64,000 nt of DNA, taken from contig OZ241908.1 of the NCBI GenBank assembly GCA_965203685.1, positions 1,674,001 through 1,738,000 of the forward strand, given 5' to 3'. This document shows, one piece after another, positions 34,906-44,127 of the stretch. The notes beneath the pieces are model-generated. The model saw only the letters and a program-made list of their open reading frames with translations. It had not been told where the DNA came from and made no database searches. This DNA is from VXYL01 sp965203685. GTDB taxonomy: Bacteria; Pseudomonadota; Gammaproteobacteria; Pseudomonadales; Azotimanducaceae. How positions within the stretch are numbered: position 1 is the first letter of the stretch; each line of letters starts with the position of its first letter. The position numbers were made by a program, and so were the translations under genes.

Positions 34906-35673
34906 ATGCCTGCGCCCCTTCCGAAGGCCGCCAAGTTGGCCGAACGTGTAGCCGAACTGGGCAGGATCCCGGTCGTCGACGAGCTAGCCCTCCGGCGAAT
35001 TGCGATGGACGCCGAGCGCATCGTGTCCACAGATGGGGCCAACGCGCGTGCCGTGCTGGGTCGAGTGGCAGCTCTGCAGTGGAACATCGCCGAGCTGAAG
35101 CGACAGTACGAAGTCGCGATCTCCATCGACGACTCAGCGACCATTCGGTGGGACTATGCGACATCGCTGTTCCTCGTCGGCGAGGCGGGCCCGGCGTACG
35201 AGATGTCGCACGACGCTTGGCGCAGGGCTCCCCACAACCCGGCGATCGTCGAACAGCTTGTCGTGGCTGCGGTACACGACGCGCGTTTCCGGCACGCCAA
35301 GACGCTCTTTGATCGTTGGAGCAAGCTGGTACCGACGGAGAGCCCGCCGCTCGGCCAGGTGGTCGAAGGGCTAGCGCGCGCCGTCGAAGAGAGCGTGTTC
35401 AGTGAACGCGGCGCTCGTGACGTCCTGCGTGCAGCGGATGCAATCAGGTGCGATGCGCACGTTCGACCGAACGGTTTCATCATCGTGCCATCCCTTGAAG
35501 AGCCCGGTTCGTTCCTCTACGAGTACCGATTGATCGCATCGCCAGCCATGGCAACTGATTTGAATGAAACGCTCGCACTGTCTTGGGCCGAGTCGCCTGA
35601 ACGCATGGCCGACCCCGGCCTGAAGTTCCTTCCGATGTTTGTTGGGACGGTCGTCGATGGCGGTCATTCCTGA
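34906..35673 (+). CDS. TPR-like helical-repeat protein, partner of HEPN protein
   Basis: The ATG at 34906 gives 255 residues. Residues about 40-180 look like tetratricopeptide-type helix pairs (ARAVLGRVAALQWNIAELKRQYEVAI, WDYATSLFLVGEAGPAYEMSHDAWRRAPHNPAIVEQLV). The C-terminal third is beta-rich (NGFIIVPSLEEPGSFLYEYRL). It has no signal peptide or membrane segment. The HEPN gene begins 17 nt before its stop, a strong coupling that makes the two products likely partners. I know no named family for it. Confidence 0.6.
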   Translation: MPAPLPKAAKLAERVAELGRIPVVDELALRRIAMDAERIVSTDGANARAVLGRVAALQWNIAELKRQYEVAISIDDSATIRWDYATSLFLVGEAGPAYEMSHDAWRRAPHNPAIVEQLVVAAVHDARFRHAKTLFDRWSKLVPTESPPLGQVVEGLARAVEESVFSERGARDVLRAADAIRCDAHVRPNGFIIVPSLEEPGSFLYEYRLIASPAMATDLNETLALSWAESPERMADPGLKFLPMFVGTVVDGGHS

Positions 35674-36025
35674 AGTCCTTCTCCAGGCTGCGGCGGCATT
35701 GGGTGACGGCAACCAAGAGGTGGACTGGCGTAACGCGGCCAGCCGCGGCTACTACGCGGCGTACCACCTCTGCATCCTCTTTTCCTACGGCCACGCCTCA
35801 GCCGAACCCGGCCACAGCGAACTGATCTACCGACTCACGCAAGGAGCGGAGGTGCGAGACCGCCAGCTCGGGCACCTTCTTCAGCAATGCAAGCAACTTA
35901 GGGAAAGAGCAGACTACCGGACCATGGACGACTTCGAGCGAAGCGAAAGTCAAACGGCCCTGCGTGCTATTCGTCGGATCTTCGAACTCGCCGAGAGTGC
36001 TTCGGCGCCAAAGCAGCGGGTATAG
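35657..36025 (+). CDS. HEPN-domain protein
   Basis: The 122-residue protein is all-helical with the HEPN hallmark NAASRGYYAAYHLC near residues 26-39 and LRERADYRTMDD near residue 84. HEPN domains are found in RNase toxins of toxin-antitoxin, abortive-infection and CRISPR systems. A catalytic Arg-x4-6-His motif is not unambiguous; RDRQLGHLL is the nearest match. It overlaps the TPR-like gene by 17 nt. No nucleotidyltransferase partner of the HEPN/MNT type is adjacent. A toxin or RNA-targeting role is inferred only from the fold and pairing. Confidence 0.7.
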   Translation: MAVIPEVLLQAAAALGDGNQEVDWRNAASRGYYAAYHLCILFSYGHASAEPGHSELIYRLTQGAEVRDRQLGHLLQQCKQLRERADYRTMDDFERSESQTALRAIRRIFELAESASAPKQRV

Positions 36026-36177
36026 GCGAGCGCCGCCGCTGGCGTTCTTGAGCAGAACCCATCTCTTCATCTGAACGGAGTTTCGTTGGCGGTGCGGCGG
36101 ACCTTGACCGGCCGTGGAGCACGCCCGACGTTGAAATCGGCTCTGGCAGATGCGAACCCATTGACGCGGTACCTAAG

Positions 36178-37383
36178 CTAATGCGCTGCGTCCTGTGCAC
36201 GCGCGCGTACGGTGTCTTGGAAAGACTCGATTGCGACTAACCAGTCCGATAGGCGATCAACGATGTCCTCGATGCGAAACACAGCCCCGTCCCTACGGGT
36301 GACCCACCGTCCCGAAGTGCCGTCTTTCTTTGTCCGGCCGGTTCTCACCTCACCCCCGAACAACTGAGCCAGGCGGACGTTGTAGCTTTCCGCGAGATCG
36401 CGGTCTACCTTCCAGTAGCTGGCGTCGGTCCAGACCTCGCCGCTGTTTGGCCTGATATAGCCAAGATTCACAGGGCCTCCCTCCGGCTGGTCCCATTTGA
36501 GATTCAGTGATCCGAGATACTCTGGACGTACATCTATGGCGGCCGCCTCGTCCAGAAACCGTTTCAGCTTGACGGGGATCTCTTGCGACCGGTGCCCCAT
36601 CGCCTCGAAGAAGCCTTCGGAGGAGATGCTTGATCGTCTGGACGGTCTGGCAGCCTCCCGTTCATCCGTGCCCGCGTCACGGACATCGGTCGAGCCACCC
36701 TCGGTGCGGATGGTGAACCTCGGTACGGTCTCGGTCTTTATGAGCGTACGCGGTAAGACGATGAACTCATCGACGGAGTCCGGTCTCGTGTACACGGGCA
36801 GTTCGACGAGCGCGAACGTAAAGTGAAAGTGAGCATGGGCTTGGAGGCCGGCGACGAGCTCGTCTGCAGCGGGCCGGATTTCGTCGCCCACGATCAACAC
36901 GACAATCCGGCCTTCGCGCAGGTTGCGGCTGACACGATCGGCGAAGACGCTTTCGGTTGGACTGTCGGCACCGTCAACCAGACTGTAGAGGCTCGGTGGG
37001 GGTGTTGCGCCATTGAAATCCGCCTTCATGACGTTGGTCTCCAGTTCCGCATAGTCGAGCTTGAACAGCGCGGTCGCGTATTCCAGGGTTTGGGCTACGA
37101 CTTGGCGGCGGGCTTCGGGGTTGCCCCAGAGCTTCACCTCGGCCAGGACCAGATTGCCTTCGGGCGTGACGAACAGGTTGTCGACTGAACCAACCTTGAG
37201 AGGCAACTCCATGCAAACGGAGACAAGTTGCCCGATGCCGGGTTCGATCTGATCTAGCGGTAGGCACGTGGGATGATCGTAGATCAGTTCCTGGAGCCGT
37301 CGTTCGTTCCAGTCGGTGGCGCGTGTTAGTGGCATGCTCGACTGTCGCGAGACCATGATCGGCGTTCCTGTGGCGTTCGTCAT
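36178..37383 (-). CDS. PD-(D/E)XK nuclease-like protein
   Basis: The 401-residue protein begins (residues about 20-110) with a PD-(D/E)XK core: an N-terminal helix with Glu (WNERRLQELIYDHP), an Asp in LKVGSVDNLFVTPEGNLVLAEVK with EVK following 14 residues later, and a helix ARRQVVAQTLEYATAL. This pattern is shared with NucS/DUF91-like and Holliday-resolvase-like nucleases. The middle (HFTFALVELPVYTR) and C-terminal parts are of unknown fold. It is convergent with the HEPN gene across 150 bp, closing the small accessory islet. A defence role is plausible but unproven. Confidence 0.65.
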   Translation of the reverse strand: MTNATGTPIMVSRQSSMPLTRATDWNERRLQELIYDHPTCLPLDQIEPGIGQLVSVCMELPLKVGSVDNLFVTPEGNLVLAEVKLWGNPEARRQVVAQTLEYATALFKLDYAELETNVMKADFNGATPPPSLYSLVDGADSPTESVFADRVSRNLREGRIVVLIVGDEIRPAADELVAGLQAHAHFHFTFALVELPVYTRPDSVDEFIVLPRTLIKTETVPRFTIRTEGGSTDVRDAGTDEREAARPSRRSSISSEGFFEAMGHRSQEIPVKLKRFLDEAAAIDVRPEYLGSLNLKWDQPEGGPVNLGYIRPNSGEVWTDASYWKVDRDLAESYNVRLAQLFGGEVRTGRTKKDGTSGRWVTRRDGAVFRIEDIVDRLSDWLVAIESFQDTVRARAQDAAH

Positions 37384-37479
37384 TAGCTTCCCCGGACTAT
37401 GGCCCTACATTAGATCGTGGCGATGAAAGTGGGGCCTCGCGGTGGCTGTTGGCCATCTCCGACAGCCGCTTCGCACCAC

Positions 37480-38454
37480 TCACTGCGTACCGCCCTGGTC
37501 GGCCTGGAGGCCACTGAACGCCACCCGGACGTGCTTGATCGTGCGCCGATGCCATGTGTACACGACGTGGACCGCATCGCCGCAGATCACAGCCGGGTAC
37601 GAGAACTCGGGAACACCGCCATCGGGTGCAGATGCATCGTCGTCCAGGGTCATGACATCCCGCCACGCGCCTTCGCGGCTAGAGAGGGCTAGGGCGATCG
37701 GCGTGCGTGCGCCGCCCCAACGGCCTTCGGGGGTCGTCGCGGGGTTGTAGGCGAGTAGCGCGCTGCCATCCGGCAGGTTGGTGACATCGATTCCCGAGTT
37801 CGGGTTGGGCAGCGGTGTTGCTTCCAAGGCCGACCAGCCGTGACCGTCCTGGCTCGCCGTGCGCCCGATGCACCCGCTCTTGGTCCGCACTAGGGCTTCG
37901 AAACCGCCGCCACGCCGATAAACTGTGGGTTGGATCGCACGAAGGTCGTCTGGGTCGGGAACTGTGGACTCGCCGAGCGGCACAAGGTCCGGCGAGAACG
38001 TCTCGAAGTGGCAACGCCAACCGTCCATCTCGCGGCTTGACGGGCATAGGAGATCGCCGTTGGCCAAGACCAGCGGCTTGTTCTTGACTGGCCCGAGGTA
38101 GGGCCTAGGGAGTTCGCCGCGGTCGCCCCACGTCTCCCCGCCGTCCAGGGATGTCAACACCGCGCCGCGCCACCGCCCCGGCGACACGCCGACCTTGTAG
38201 AAGAGGTGCAGCCCGGCGCTCGTGTCGCATAGAACGGGGTTCCAGCATGCTTCGCCCCAGCCGTCGGCGACCTGGCGTGGCGTCTCCCAGTCGCCATTGC
38301 GGTTGATCGCACACCAGATCCCGACATCCGGGTTCTTCTCGTGACTCCCGGCGAACCACGCCGCGACGAGCCTGTCCGGCAAGGCCGCGATCGTGGGTGC
38401 ATGGCAGGCCGGCGTTGGTGGGTTGTCCGGGTCGAAGATGAATGCGTGGTGCAT
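37480..38454 (-). CDS. Sialidase-like BNR-repeat exo-glycosidase family protein
   Basis: The 324-residue protein is a BNR_2-type six-bladed propeller: HAPTIAALPDRLVAAWFAGSHE near the start, ACWNPVL, the Asp-box SLDGGETWGD, GPVKNKPLVLANGDLL, LPNPNSGIDVTNL, and PEFSYPAVI near the end. These are typical of bacterial exo-alpha-sialidase-like proteins, many of which act on other uronates or rhamnogalacturonans. It has no signal peptide. The start ATG at 38454 overlaps the stop of the upstream flavin monooxygenase (TGATG), so the two are translated together. Confidence 0.75.
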   Translation of the reverse strand: MHHAFIFDPDNPPTPACHAPTIAALPDRLVAAWFAGSHEKNPDVGIWCAINRNGDWETPRQVADGWGEACWNPVLCDTSAGLHLFYKVGVSPGRWRGAVLTSLDGGETWGDRGELPRPYLGPVKNKPLVLANGDLLCPSSREMDGWRCHFETFSPDLVPLGESTVPDPDDLRAIQPTVYRRGGGFEALVRTKSGCIGRTASQDGHGWSALEATPLPNPNSGIDVTNLPDGSALLAYNPATTPEGRWGGARTPIALALSSREGAWRDVMTLDDDASAPDGGVPEFSYPAVICGDAVHVVYTWHRRTIKHVRVAFSGLQADQGGTQ

Positions 38455-39410
38455 CACATGCGCGGCAGCACTTCGTCGGTGAGCAAGAGCAACGTCTCGT
38501 GGCTCAGGATCGACGCTAGGAGGTAGTTGAGGGGAATCTCCTCCTCGAGCCGCTTCAGTTCATCGACGACTTTCGCGGGCGAGCCGTGGATGATGACGTC
38601 CTCCACGTACTTCTCGACGCGTTCCGCCTTCGACCCCTGCCGCGGCCCGGCGTAGGCGTCTACCGTCCACTGCGCGCCGTTCCGGGCGACGGCTTCGGCC
38701 GCAGCATCGGTGGGGGCGATCGCCAACAGCCGCGCGATGGGGATGTCGCGGTCGTGGCCGTGGCCGCGTTCGTCGAGCGTTGTCCGGTAGTGCGCATGCT
38801 GGGCTTGGATCTCGGCGTGAGTCGCATGGGGCGTCATGAGGATCGCGTGCCCGTTGGTCGCGGCCCAGTCGATGGCGTCGTTGGAACTCGTTGCGATCCA
38901 GGTCGGGATCGGATCCTGCAAGGGCTTCGGCAGCACTTCGATATCGGAGAAGCTGGAAAACTGCCCCTCGTACGTGAGCGGTCCATCCTCCCACGCCTTG
39001 AGAACGATCTCGACGTTCTCGCGGAAGCGCGGGTACGACTCGTCGCCGCTCACCCCGAAGGCGCTCATCTCGGTCCGGTCGAAGCCCCGTCCGGCACCCC
39101 AGTTGACCCGCCCGCCGGACAGGTTGTCGAGCAAAGCCACCTCTTCGGCGAGCCGCAGCGGGTGGTAGAACGCCGCCAGCGACACGCCGGTGCCGATGCG
39201 CAGGTTCCGCGTGATGTCGGCGACGTGCATGCCCATGATGTGCACCGACGGGCACACGCTGTACGTGGAGAAGTGATGTTCGGCGAGCCAGACCGCGTCA
39301 TAGCCGCCGCCGTCCATGATGCGAATCCGGTCAAGGGCGCGCCGGTAGACCGTGTTGAGCGGCACGCGGCGTCCCGGCCAACTGAAGAACTGCAGGACGG
39401 AGAATTTCAT
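38454..39410 (-). CDS. Luciferase-like flavin-dependent monooxygenase
   Basis: From ATG 39410 this is a 318-residue LLM-class flavin monooxygenase. It has VLQFFSWPG at the N-terminus, YDAVWLAEHHFSTYSVCPS (bacterial-luciferase core), a long NLRIGTGVSLAAFYHPLRLAEEVALLDNLSGGRVNWGAGRGF stretch, and GSPAKVVDELKRL near the end. Enzymes of this group oxidise small molecules with reduced FMN or F420. The substrate is unknown. Its stop overlaps the start of the sialidase-like gene, and it is divergent from glcB across 81 bp. Confidence 0.85.
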   Translation of the reverse strand: MKFSVLQFFSWPGRRVPLNTVYRRALDRIRIMDGGGYDAVWLAEHHFSTYSVCPSVHIMGMHVADITRNLRIGTGVSLAAFYHPLRLAEEVALLDNLSGGRVNWGAGRGFDRTEMSAFGVSGDESYPRFRENVEIVLKAWEDGPLTYEGQFSSFSDIEVLPKPLQDPIPTWIATSSNDAIDWAATNGHAILMTPHATHAEIQAQHAHYRTTLDERGHGHDRDIPIARLLAIAPTDAAAEAVARNGAQWTVDAYAGPRQGSKAERVEKYVEDVIIHGSPAKVVDELKRLEEEIPLNYLLASILSHETLLLLTDEVLPRM

Positions 39411-39491
39411 GGTTGGCGCGATGTCACCTTGGAGGTTGGCGGACATTATGCACACCGTTAGACTGCCCGCACCTAATCCGCCGGAGGGGGC

Positions 39492-41678
39492 ATGACCGCA
39501 AGAACGGAACGCTTTGGCCTGATGGTCGCCACGGAACTCGACGACTTCATCGCCAATGAGGCGCTGCCTGGTACGGGCGTTTCCCCCGATGCCTTTTGGG
39601 CGGGGTTCAGCGCCATAGTGCGCGACCTGACACCCACCAACCGCGCCCTCCTCGCCAAGCGCGACGAACTGCAGGCGGCCATCGATGCTTGGCACGGCGA
39701 GCGCCGCGGCCAGCAGCACGACGCCGAGACGTACAAGGCGTTCCTGGTGGATATCGGCTACCTCGTTCCCGAAGGCGGCGACTTCGAGATCGAGACCGCG
39801 AACGTCGATCCCGAGATCGCCCACATGGCCGGGCCGCAGTTGGTCGTGCCCGTCATGAACGCCCGGTTCGCCCTGAACGCCGCCAACGCCCGCTGGGGCA
39901 GCCTTTATGACGCGTTGTACGGTACCGACCTGATTCCCGAGTCGCCCGGACGGGAGAAGGGCAACTCGTACAACCCCGCGCGCGGTGAGCTGGTGATCGA
40001 GCGCGCCGCGCAGGAACTCGACCGCGTCGTGCCCTTAAACGGCGTGAGCCACGGCGACGTCACGGCCTACCGCGTCGTCGGCGAGGGGGAGAGCCGTACG
40101 CTCGAAGCCGCGACCGCGGCCGGGGCGGTGCCGCTCGCAACCCCGTCGCAGTTCGTGGGGTTCAATGGATCCCCGAACGAGCCGTCATCCGTCCTGCTGC
40201 GCCATAACGGGCTGCACGTCGAGATCCAGGTCGACCGCGGTCACGACGTGGGTGCCGTCCACCCCGCCGGTGTCAAGGACATCATGCTGGAAGCGGCGGT
40301 AACGACCATCCAGGACTGCGAAGACTCGGTCGCGGCGGTCGATGCCGAGGACAAGACAGCCGTGTACCGCAACTGGCTGGGGCTGATGACCGGCGAACTC
40401 GCGGAGACCTTCGAGAAGGGCGGCGAGACGGTGCATCGGACGCTGGTCGCTGACCGGACGTTCACTGCGGCGGATGGCGGAACGCTGACGCTGCCGGGGC
40501 GCAGCCTGCTCCTGATCCGCAACGTCGGTCACCTGATGACGACCGATGCCGTGCTCGACGCCAATGGCGACGAGGTATTCGAGGGTATCCTCGACGCTGC
40601 GGTAACAAGCCTCTGCGCGGTGCATGACCTGCAGGGCCGCGGCCGCTTCCGCAACAGTCGCGCCGGCAGCGTCTACATCGTCAAGCCGAAGATGCACGGG
40701 CCCGAGGAGACAGCGTACACCTGCGAACTGTTCGACCGTGTCGAAGACGTCCTCGGGCTCGACCGCAACACCCTGAAGGTCGGTGTCATGGACGAGGAAC
40801 GCCGCACAAGCCTGAACCTCCGCGAGTGCATCCGTGCCGCGCGGGAACGCATCGTGTTCATCAATACCGGGTTCCTCGACCGCACCGGCGACGAGATCCA
40901 CACCTCCATGCAAGCCGGCGCGATGGTGCGCAAGGAGCCGATGAAGCAGGAGACCTGGATCCTCGCCTACGAGGATGCCAACGTCGATGCCGGACTCGCC
41001 ACCGGGTTCCCGGGCCGTGCCCAGATCGGCAAGGGCATGTGGCCGAAGCCTGACGAGATGCTGGAGATGTTCAACGTCAAGACCAACCATCCAACTGCCG
41101 GCGCGGACTGCGCCTGGGTGCCGTCGCCGACCGCGGCGACCCTCCATGCGCTGCACTACCACCAGGTTGACGTGGCCAGCCGCCAGGAGGATCTCCGGAG
41201 CCGCACCCGGGCGAGCGTGGATGACATCCTCACGATCCCGCTGCTCGCCGGCGAGAACCTATCGGGCGACGACATCCGCCGCGAACTGGACAACAACGCG
41301 CAGGGCATCTTGGGCTACGTGGTGCGCTGGATCGACCAAGGCATCGGCTGCTCGAAGGTGCCGGACATCAACGACGTGGGGCTGATGGAAGACCGCGCGA
41401 CCTGCCGGATTTCCAGCCAGCACATCGTCAACTGGCTGCATCACGGCATCGTCAGCGAGGACCAGGTGCGCGAGACCATGCAGCGCATGGCCGCGGTCGT
41501 CGACCGCCAGAACGCAGACGACGAGAACTACCTCGACATGGCGCCGGACTTCGACGACAGCGTCGCGTTCAAGGCCGCCTGCGACTTGGTGTTCACGGGG
41601 CTCACGCAGCCGAACGGCTACACGGAGCCGGTGCTGCACGCCCGGCGGCGGGAAGCCAAGGCACGTGCTCGAGGCTGA
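39492..41678 (+). CDS. glcB: Malate synthase G
   Basis: The 728-residue protein has the length and landmarks of malate synthase G: NARWGSLYDALYGTD and KGNSYNPARGELVIE in the N-terminal part, AVTTIQDCEDSVAAVDAEDK, the segment IVKPKMHGPEETAYTCELF, and MDEERRTSLNLRECI. It condenses glyoxylate with acetyl-CoA to malate in the glyoxylate cycle, in the cytoplasm. Its ATG follows a GGAGG sequence. Isocitrate lyase is not in the window, so the glyoxylate source may be glycolate or another route. The acetyltransferase that follows overlaps it by 14 nt. Confidence 0.95.
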   Translation: MTARTERFGLMVATELDDFIANEALPGTGVSPDAFWAGFSAIVRDLTPTNRALLAKRDELQAAIDAWHGERRGQQHDAETYKAFLVDIGYLVPEGGDFEIETANVDPEIAHMAGPQLVVPVMNARFALNAANARWGSLYDALYGTDLIPESPGREKGNSYNPARGELVIERAAQELDRVVPLNGVSHGDVTAYRVVGEGESRTLEAATAAGAVPLATPSQFVGFNGSPNEPSSVLLRHNGLHVEIQVDRGHDVGAVHPAGVKDIMLEAAVTTIQDCEDSVAAVDAEDKTAVYRNWLGLMTGELAETFEKGGETVHRTLVADRTFTAADGGTLTLPGRSLLLIRNVGHLMTTDAVLDANGDEVFEGILDAAVTSLCAVHDLQGRGRFRNSRAGSVYIVKPKMHGPEETAYTCELFDRVEDVLGLDRNTLKVGVMDEERRTSLNLRECIRAARERIVFINTGFLDRTGDEIHTSMQAGAMVRKEPMKQETWILAYEDANVDAGLATGFPGRAQIGKGMWPKPDEMLEMFNVKTNHPTAGADCAWVPSPTAATLHALHYHQVDVASRQEDLRSRTRASVDDILTIPLLAGENLSGDDIRRELDNNAQGILGYVVRWIDQGIGCSKVPDINDVGLMEDRATCRISSQHIVNWLHHGIVSEDQVRETMQRMAAVVDRQNADDENYLDMAPDFDDSVAFKAACDLVFTGLTQPNGYTEPVLHARRREAKARARG

Positions 41679-42924
41679 CGGCTCGGTGGCGTTGACGATT
41701 CTCGACTACGACCACGAGCGGGACTGGGAGGCGCTCAAACGCATCTACTTCGAGGTTGGCTGGCTCGATGACGAGGACGACGTCAAGGCGTTCGAGCCGC
41801 TTGCCAAGCGCTACGACGGGGTCGTCTTTCCCTTGGACGGCGCGGCGGAGTGTGCGGTATTCATGGCACCGGGCGCCATGCGCCACTTGGAGCAAGACGT
41901 GGACATGGCCGTCGTAGCCGGGGTGACGACCAGCCGCGTCGCCCGCAAGCTCGGCGCAGCCAAGCGGCTGACGGCCCACTCCGTGGCGAAGTATGCCGAC
42001 GCGGGCGCCGAGATCGCCGCTTTGGGCATGTTCGAGCAGGGCTTCTACGATCGGCTGGGCTTCGGTACGGGGAGCTATCAGAACCGCATTCAGTTCGACC
42101 CGGCAACGCTCACCGTCGAAGACGCCTTTCGGCCGCCGAAGCGCATCGGGCGCGATCAATGGCAGGATGTCTACACGGCCATGCACAATCGGCGCCGCGG
42201 CCACGGCGGCTGCCTGCTCAACCTGCCGGAAATTCCGCGCTACGACCTTGCCTCGGTCGGTGACAAGACGATCGGGCTTGGCTACTACGATGGCCCGGGC
42301 GGGACGCTGTCGCACTTCTTCTGGGGCGAAACCAAAGGCGAACACGGCCCGTACAGCGTTTACTACTACGCATATCAGACACCGGCGCAGTTGTTCGAAC
42401 TGCTGGCGCTCATGAAGTCCCTGGGCGATCAGGTGTCTTCGTTCGTCATGGACGAACCGCCGGAACTCCAGTTCCAGGACCTGCTGCGCCAGCCGTTCCG
42501 CCATCGCACCAATACCCAGGGCTCGAAGTCCGCTGGCCGCCATGAAACGCTCGCGTACTGGCAGGCACGCATGCTCGACGTCGCCGGCTGCCTCGCCAAG
42601 ACGCACCTCGACGCCGAACCGGTGACCTTCAATCTGGCGTTGCGCGATCCGATCACCGCGCACCTCGACGGCACGAACGCATGGAACGGCTGCGCGGGTG
42701 ACTACGTGGTCACGCTCGGCGAGGAGTCCGCGGCGGAAACGGGCCGCTCGCCGACTCTGCCGACGCTCAACGCCTCGGTCGGCGCGTTCACGCGCCTGTG
42801 GCTGGGTGTGCGCAACGCGTCGAGCTTGACGCTCACGGACGACATTGCCGGGGACGAGGCCCTGTTGCGGGCGCTGGACCGATCATTGAGGCTGCCGCGG
42901 CCGCACTTGGGGTGGGACTTTTGA
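41665..42924 (+). CDS. Eis-like GNAT acetyltransferase
   Basis: The 419-residue protein has the three-part layout of the Eis/enhanced-intracellular-survival group: an N-terminal GNAT domain (VDMAVVAGVTTSRVARKLGAAKRLT, the acetyl-CoA loop), a second GNAT-like domain around 150-300, and a C-terminal SCP2-like domain with LNASVGAFTRLWLGVRNASSL near 365-390. Eis enzymes acetylate amines of aminoglycosides or proteins. It overlaps the 3' end of glcB by 14 nt, so expression is coupled. The physiological substrate is unknown. Confidence 0.75.
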   Translation: MLEADGSVALTILDYDHERDWEALKRIYFEVGWLDDEDDVKAFEPLAKRYDGVVFPLDGAAECAVFMAPGAMRHLEQDVDMAVVAGVTTSRVARKLGAAKRLTAHSVAKYADAGAEIAALGMFEQGFYDRLGFGTGSYQNRIQFDPATLTVEDAFRPPKRIGRDQWQDVYTAMHNRRRGHGGCLLNLPEIPRYDLASVGDKTIGLGYYDGPGGTLSHFFWGETKGEHGPYSVYYYAYQTPAQLFELLALMKSLGDQVSSFVMDEPPELQFQDLLRQPFRHRTNTQGSKSAGRHETLAYWQARMLDVAGCLAKTHLDAEPVTFNLALRDPITAHLDGTNAWNGCAGDYVVTLGEESAAETGRSPTLPTLNASVGAFTRLWLGVRNASSLTLTDDIAGDEALLRALDRSLRLPRPHLGWDF

Positions 42925-42925
42925 T

Positions 42926-42939
42926 CCGCCCTGAGGCGG
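42926..42939 (+). terminator. Possible hairpin terminator
   Basis: CCGCC-CTGA-GGCGG forms a perfect 5-bp stem with a 4-nt loop 2 nt after the Eis-like stop codon. There is no T-run, so factor-independent termination is uncertain. Confidence 0.3.
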
Positions 42940-42988
42940 CTCGGTCATCGCCTGATCACGGCGTATGCCCTGGTTACACCGCCGCCTG

Positions 42989-43372
42989 ATGTTCGCCCGA
43001 GCCGCCCCGGTTTTCCCTGTTGGCGATGTCAACGTCGCCGTACGGTGGTACGTCGACAAGCTTGGTTTCACACCAGCCCACGTCAACGCGGAAGAGAGTG
43101 GCGAGGCGAACTACGCCATCGTCAGGCTCGGCGATGTCGAGATTCACCTGCTCCAGAACGGCTTCGAGGACGAGCCCGTACGGAGCCCAGCCGAAGCCAT
43201 GTTCACGTTGCGCGGGTCGGTCGATGACGTCGACGAGTTGTGCACGCGTTGCGCCGAGTTGGGGCTCGTTTTTCTACGCGAACTCGCGGACCAGCCTTGG
43301 GGCGCGCGCGACTTCACGGTGCTCGACCCGGACGGCAATCGGATCTGGATCGCGGCATCCTCTCCCGGCTGA
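42989..43372 (+). CDS. VOC-family (glyoxalase/bleomycin-resistance-like) protein
   Basis: I chose the ATG at 42989 because the family starts directly with the first strand (ARAAPVFPVGDVNVAVRWYVDKLGF). The 127-residue single-domain protein has the betaalpha-beta-beta-beta repeat, VEIHLLQ with a metal-type His/Glu, and DFTVLDPDGNRIWIA near the C-terminus. Relatives bind drugs or catalyse isomerisations and ring openings; the job here is unknown. It is a plus-strand gene convergent with the SDR that follows. Confidence 0.8.
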   Translation: MFARAAPVFPVGDVNVAVRWYVDKLGFTPAHVNAEESGEANYAIVRLGDVEIHLLQNGFEDEPVRSPAEAMFTLRGSVDDVDELCTRCAELGLVFLRELADQPWGARDFTVLDPDGNRIWIAASSPG

Positions 43373-43386
43373 ACCGCCTTCCGCGG

Positions 43387-44085
43387 CTACCAGTTCTCCC
43401 CGAACGGCCGAATCGTCACGTCGAAACTCCACGCGCTCTTCGGCTGGTGTGCTAAGTGCCACACTTCGCCGGCGATGTCGGCGGGCTTGCAGTAGAAATC
43501 GTCGGGGCGGTCCGGCGATCGGCGGCGCGTCCAAGCTAGGTCGATCACCGCGTCGATGGCGACGTAACCAACGTGGACACCTTTCGGCCCGAGCGACCGG
43601 GCCATGGACTCAGCGAGGATGCGCTGCGCCGCCTTGGTGGGAGCAAATCCGGCGAACGTCGGCTTGCCGCGGTACGCGGCCGTGTTGCCGGTGCAGATGA
43701 TCGCGCCGTGGCCGCGCTCGACCATGCCCGGTGCGACCAGTTGACCGAGGCGGAGGAGGGCGAGGGTGTTCACGGCGAAGTTGCGCTCGAGGACCTCGGG
43801 CTCGATGTCCAGGAACTCCCCGAATGCCCCTCCCACCGCGTTGTGGACGACGACGTCGGGTGCTCCGAGTTGGTCGGTGACCTCTGCTACGACGCGCGAG
43901 AGCGCGACGCCATCGGTCACGTCGCAGGCGAAGGGGTGGGCGTCCGGCATCTCGGCGGCGAGCGCGTCCAGCCGCTCGACGTTGCGGGCCAGCATGGCCA
44001 CCGCGTAGTCGCCGGCGAAGCGCCGTACGATCGCCGCGCCGGTTCCTGGCCCGACACCCGTTACCAAGCACACCGGCTTTGCCAT
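43387..44085 (-). CDS. Short-chain dehydrogenase-like protein lacking the catalytic Tyr
   Basis: The 232-residue protein has the NAD(P) loop VTGVGPGTGAAIVRRF, the VVHNAVG strand and an AMLARNVERL specificity loop of the SDR fold. At the catalytic helix the usual Tyr-x-x-x-Lys reads FAPTK (Phe for Tyr), and the Ser strand reads ICTGNTAA. It belongs to an SDR subgroup with a substituted Tyr that is widespread in proteobacteria, so it is not a recent mutation. Activity is uncertain; it might be a binding protein or use another mechanism. Confidence 0.75.
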   Translation of the reverse strand: MAKPVCLVTGVGPGTGAAIVRRFAGDYAVAMLARNVERLDALAAEMPDAHPFACDVTDGVALSRVVAEVTDQLGAPDVVVHNAVGGAFGEFLDIEPEVLERNFAVNTLALLRLGQLVAPGMVERGHGAIICTGNTAAYRGKPTFAGFAPTKAAQRILAESMARSLGPKGVHVGYVAIDAVIDLAWTRRRSPDRPDDFYCKPADIAGEVWHLAHQPKSAWSFDVTIRPFGENW

Positions 44086-44127
44086 CGCTATGCTGTCCCG
44101 ACTTCCTTACCGAAGGCGCGTAGTCTG

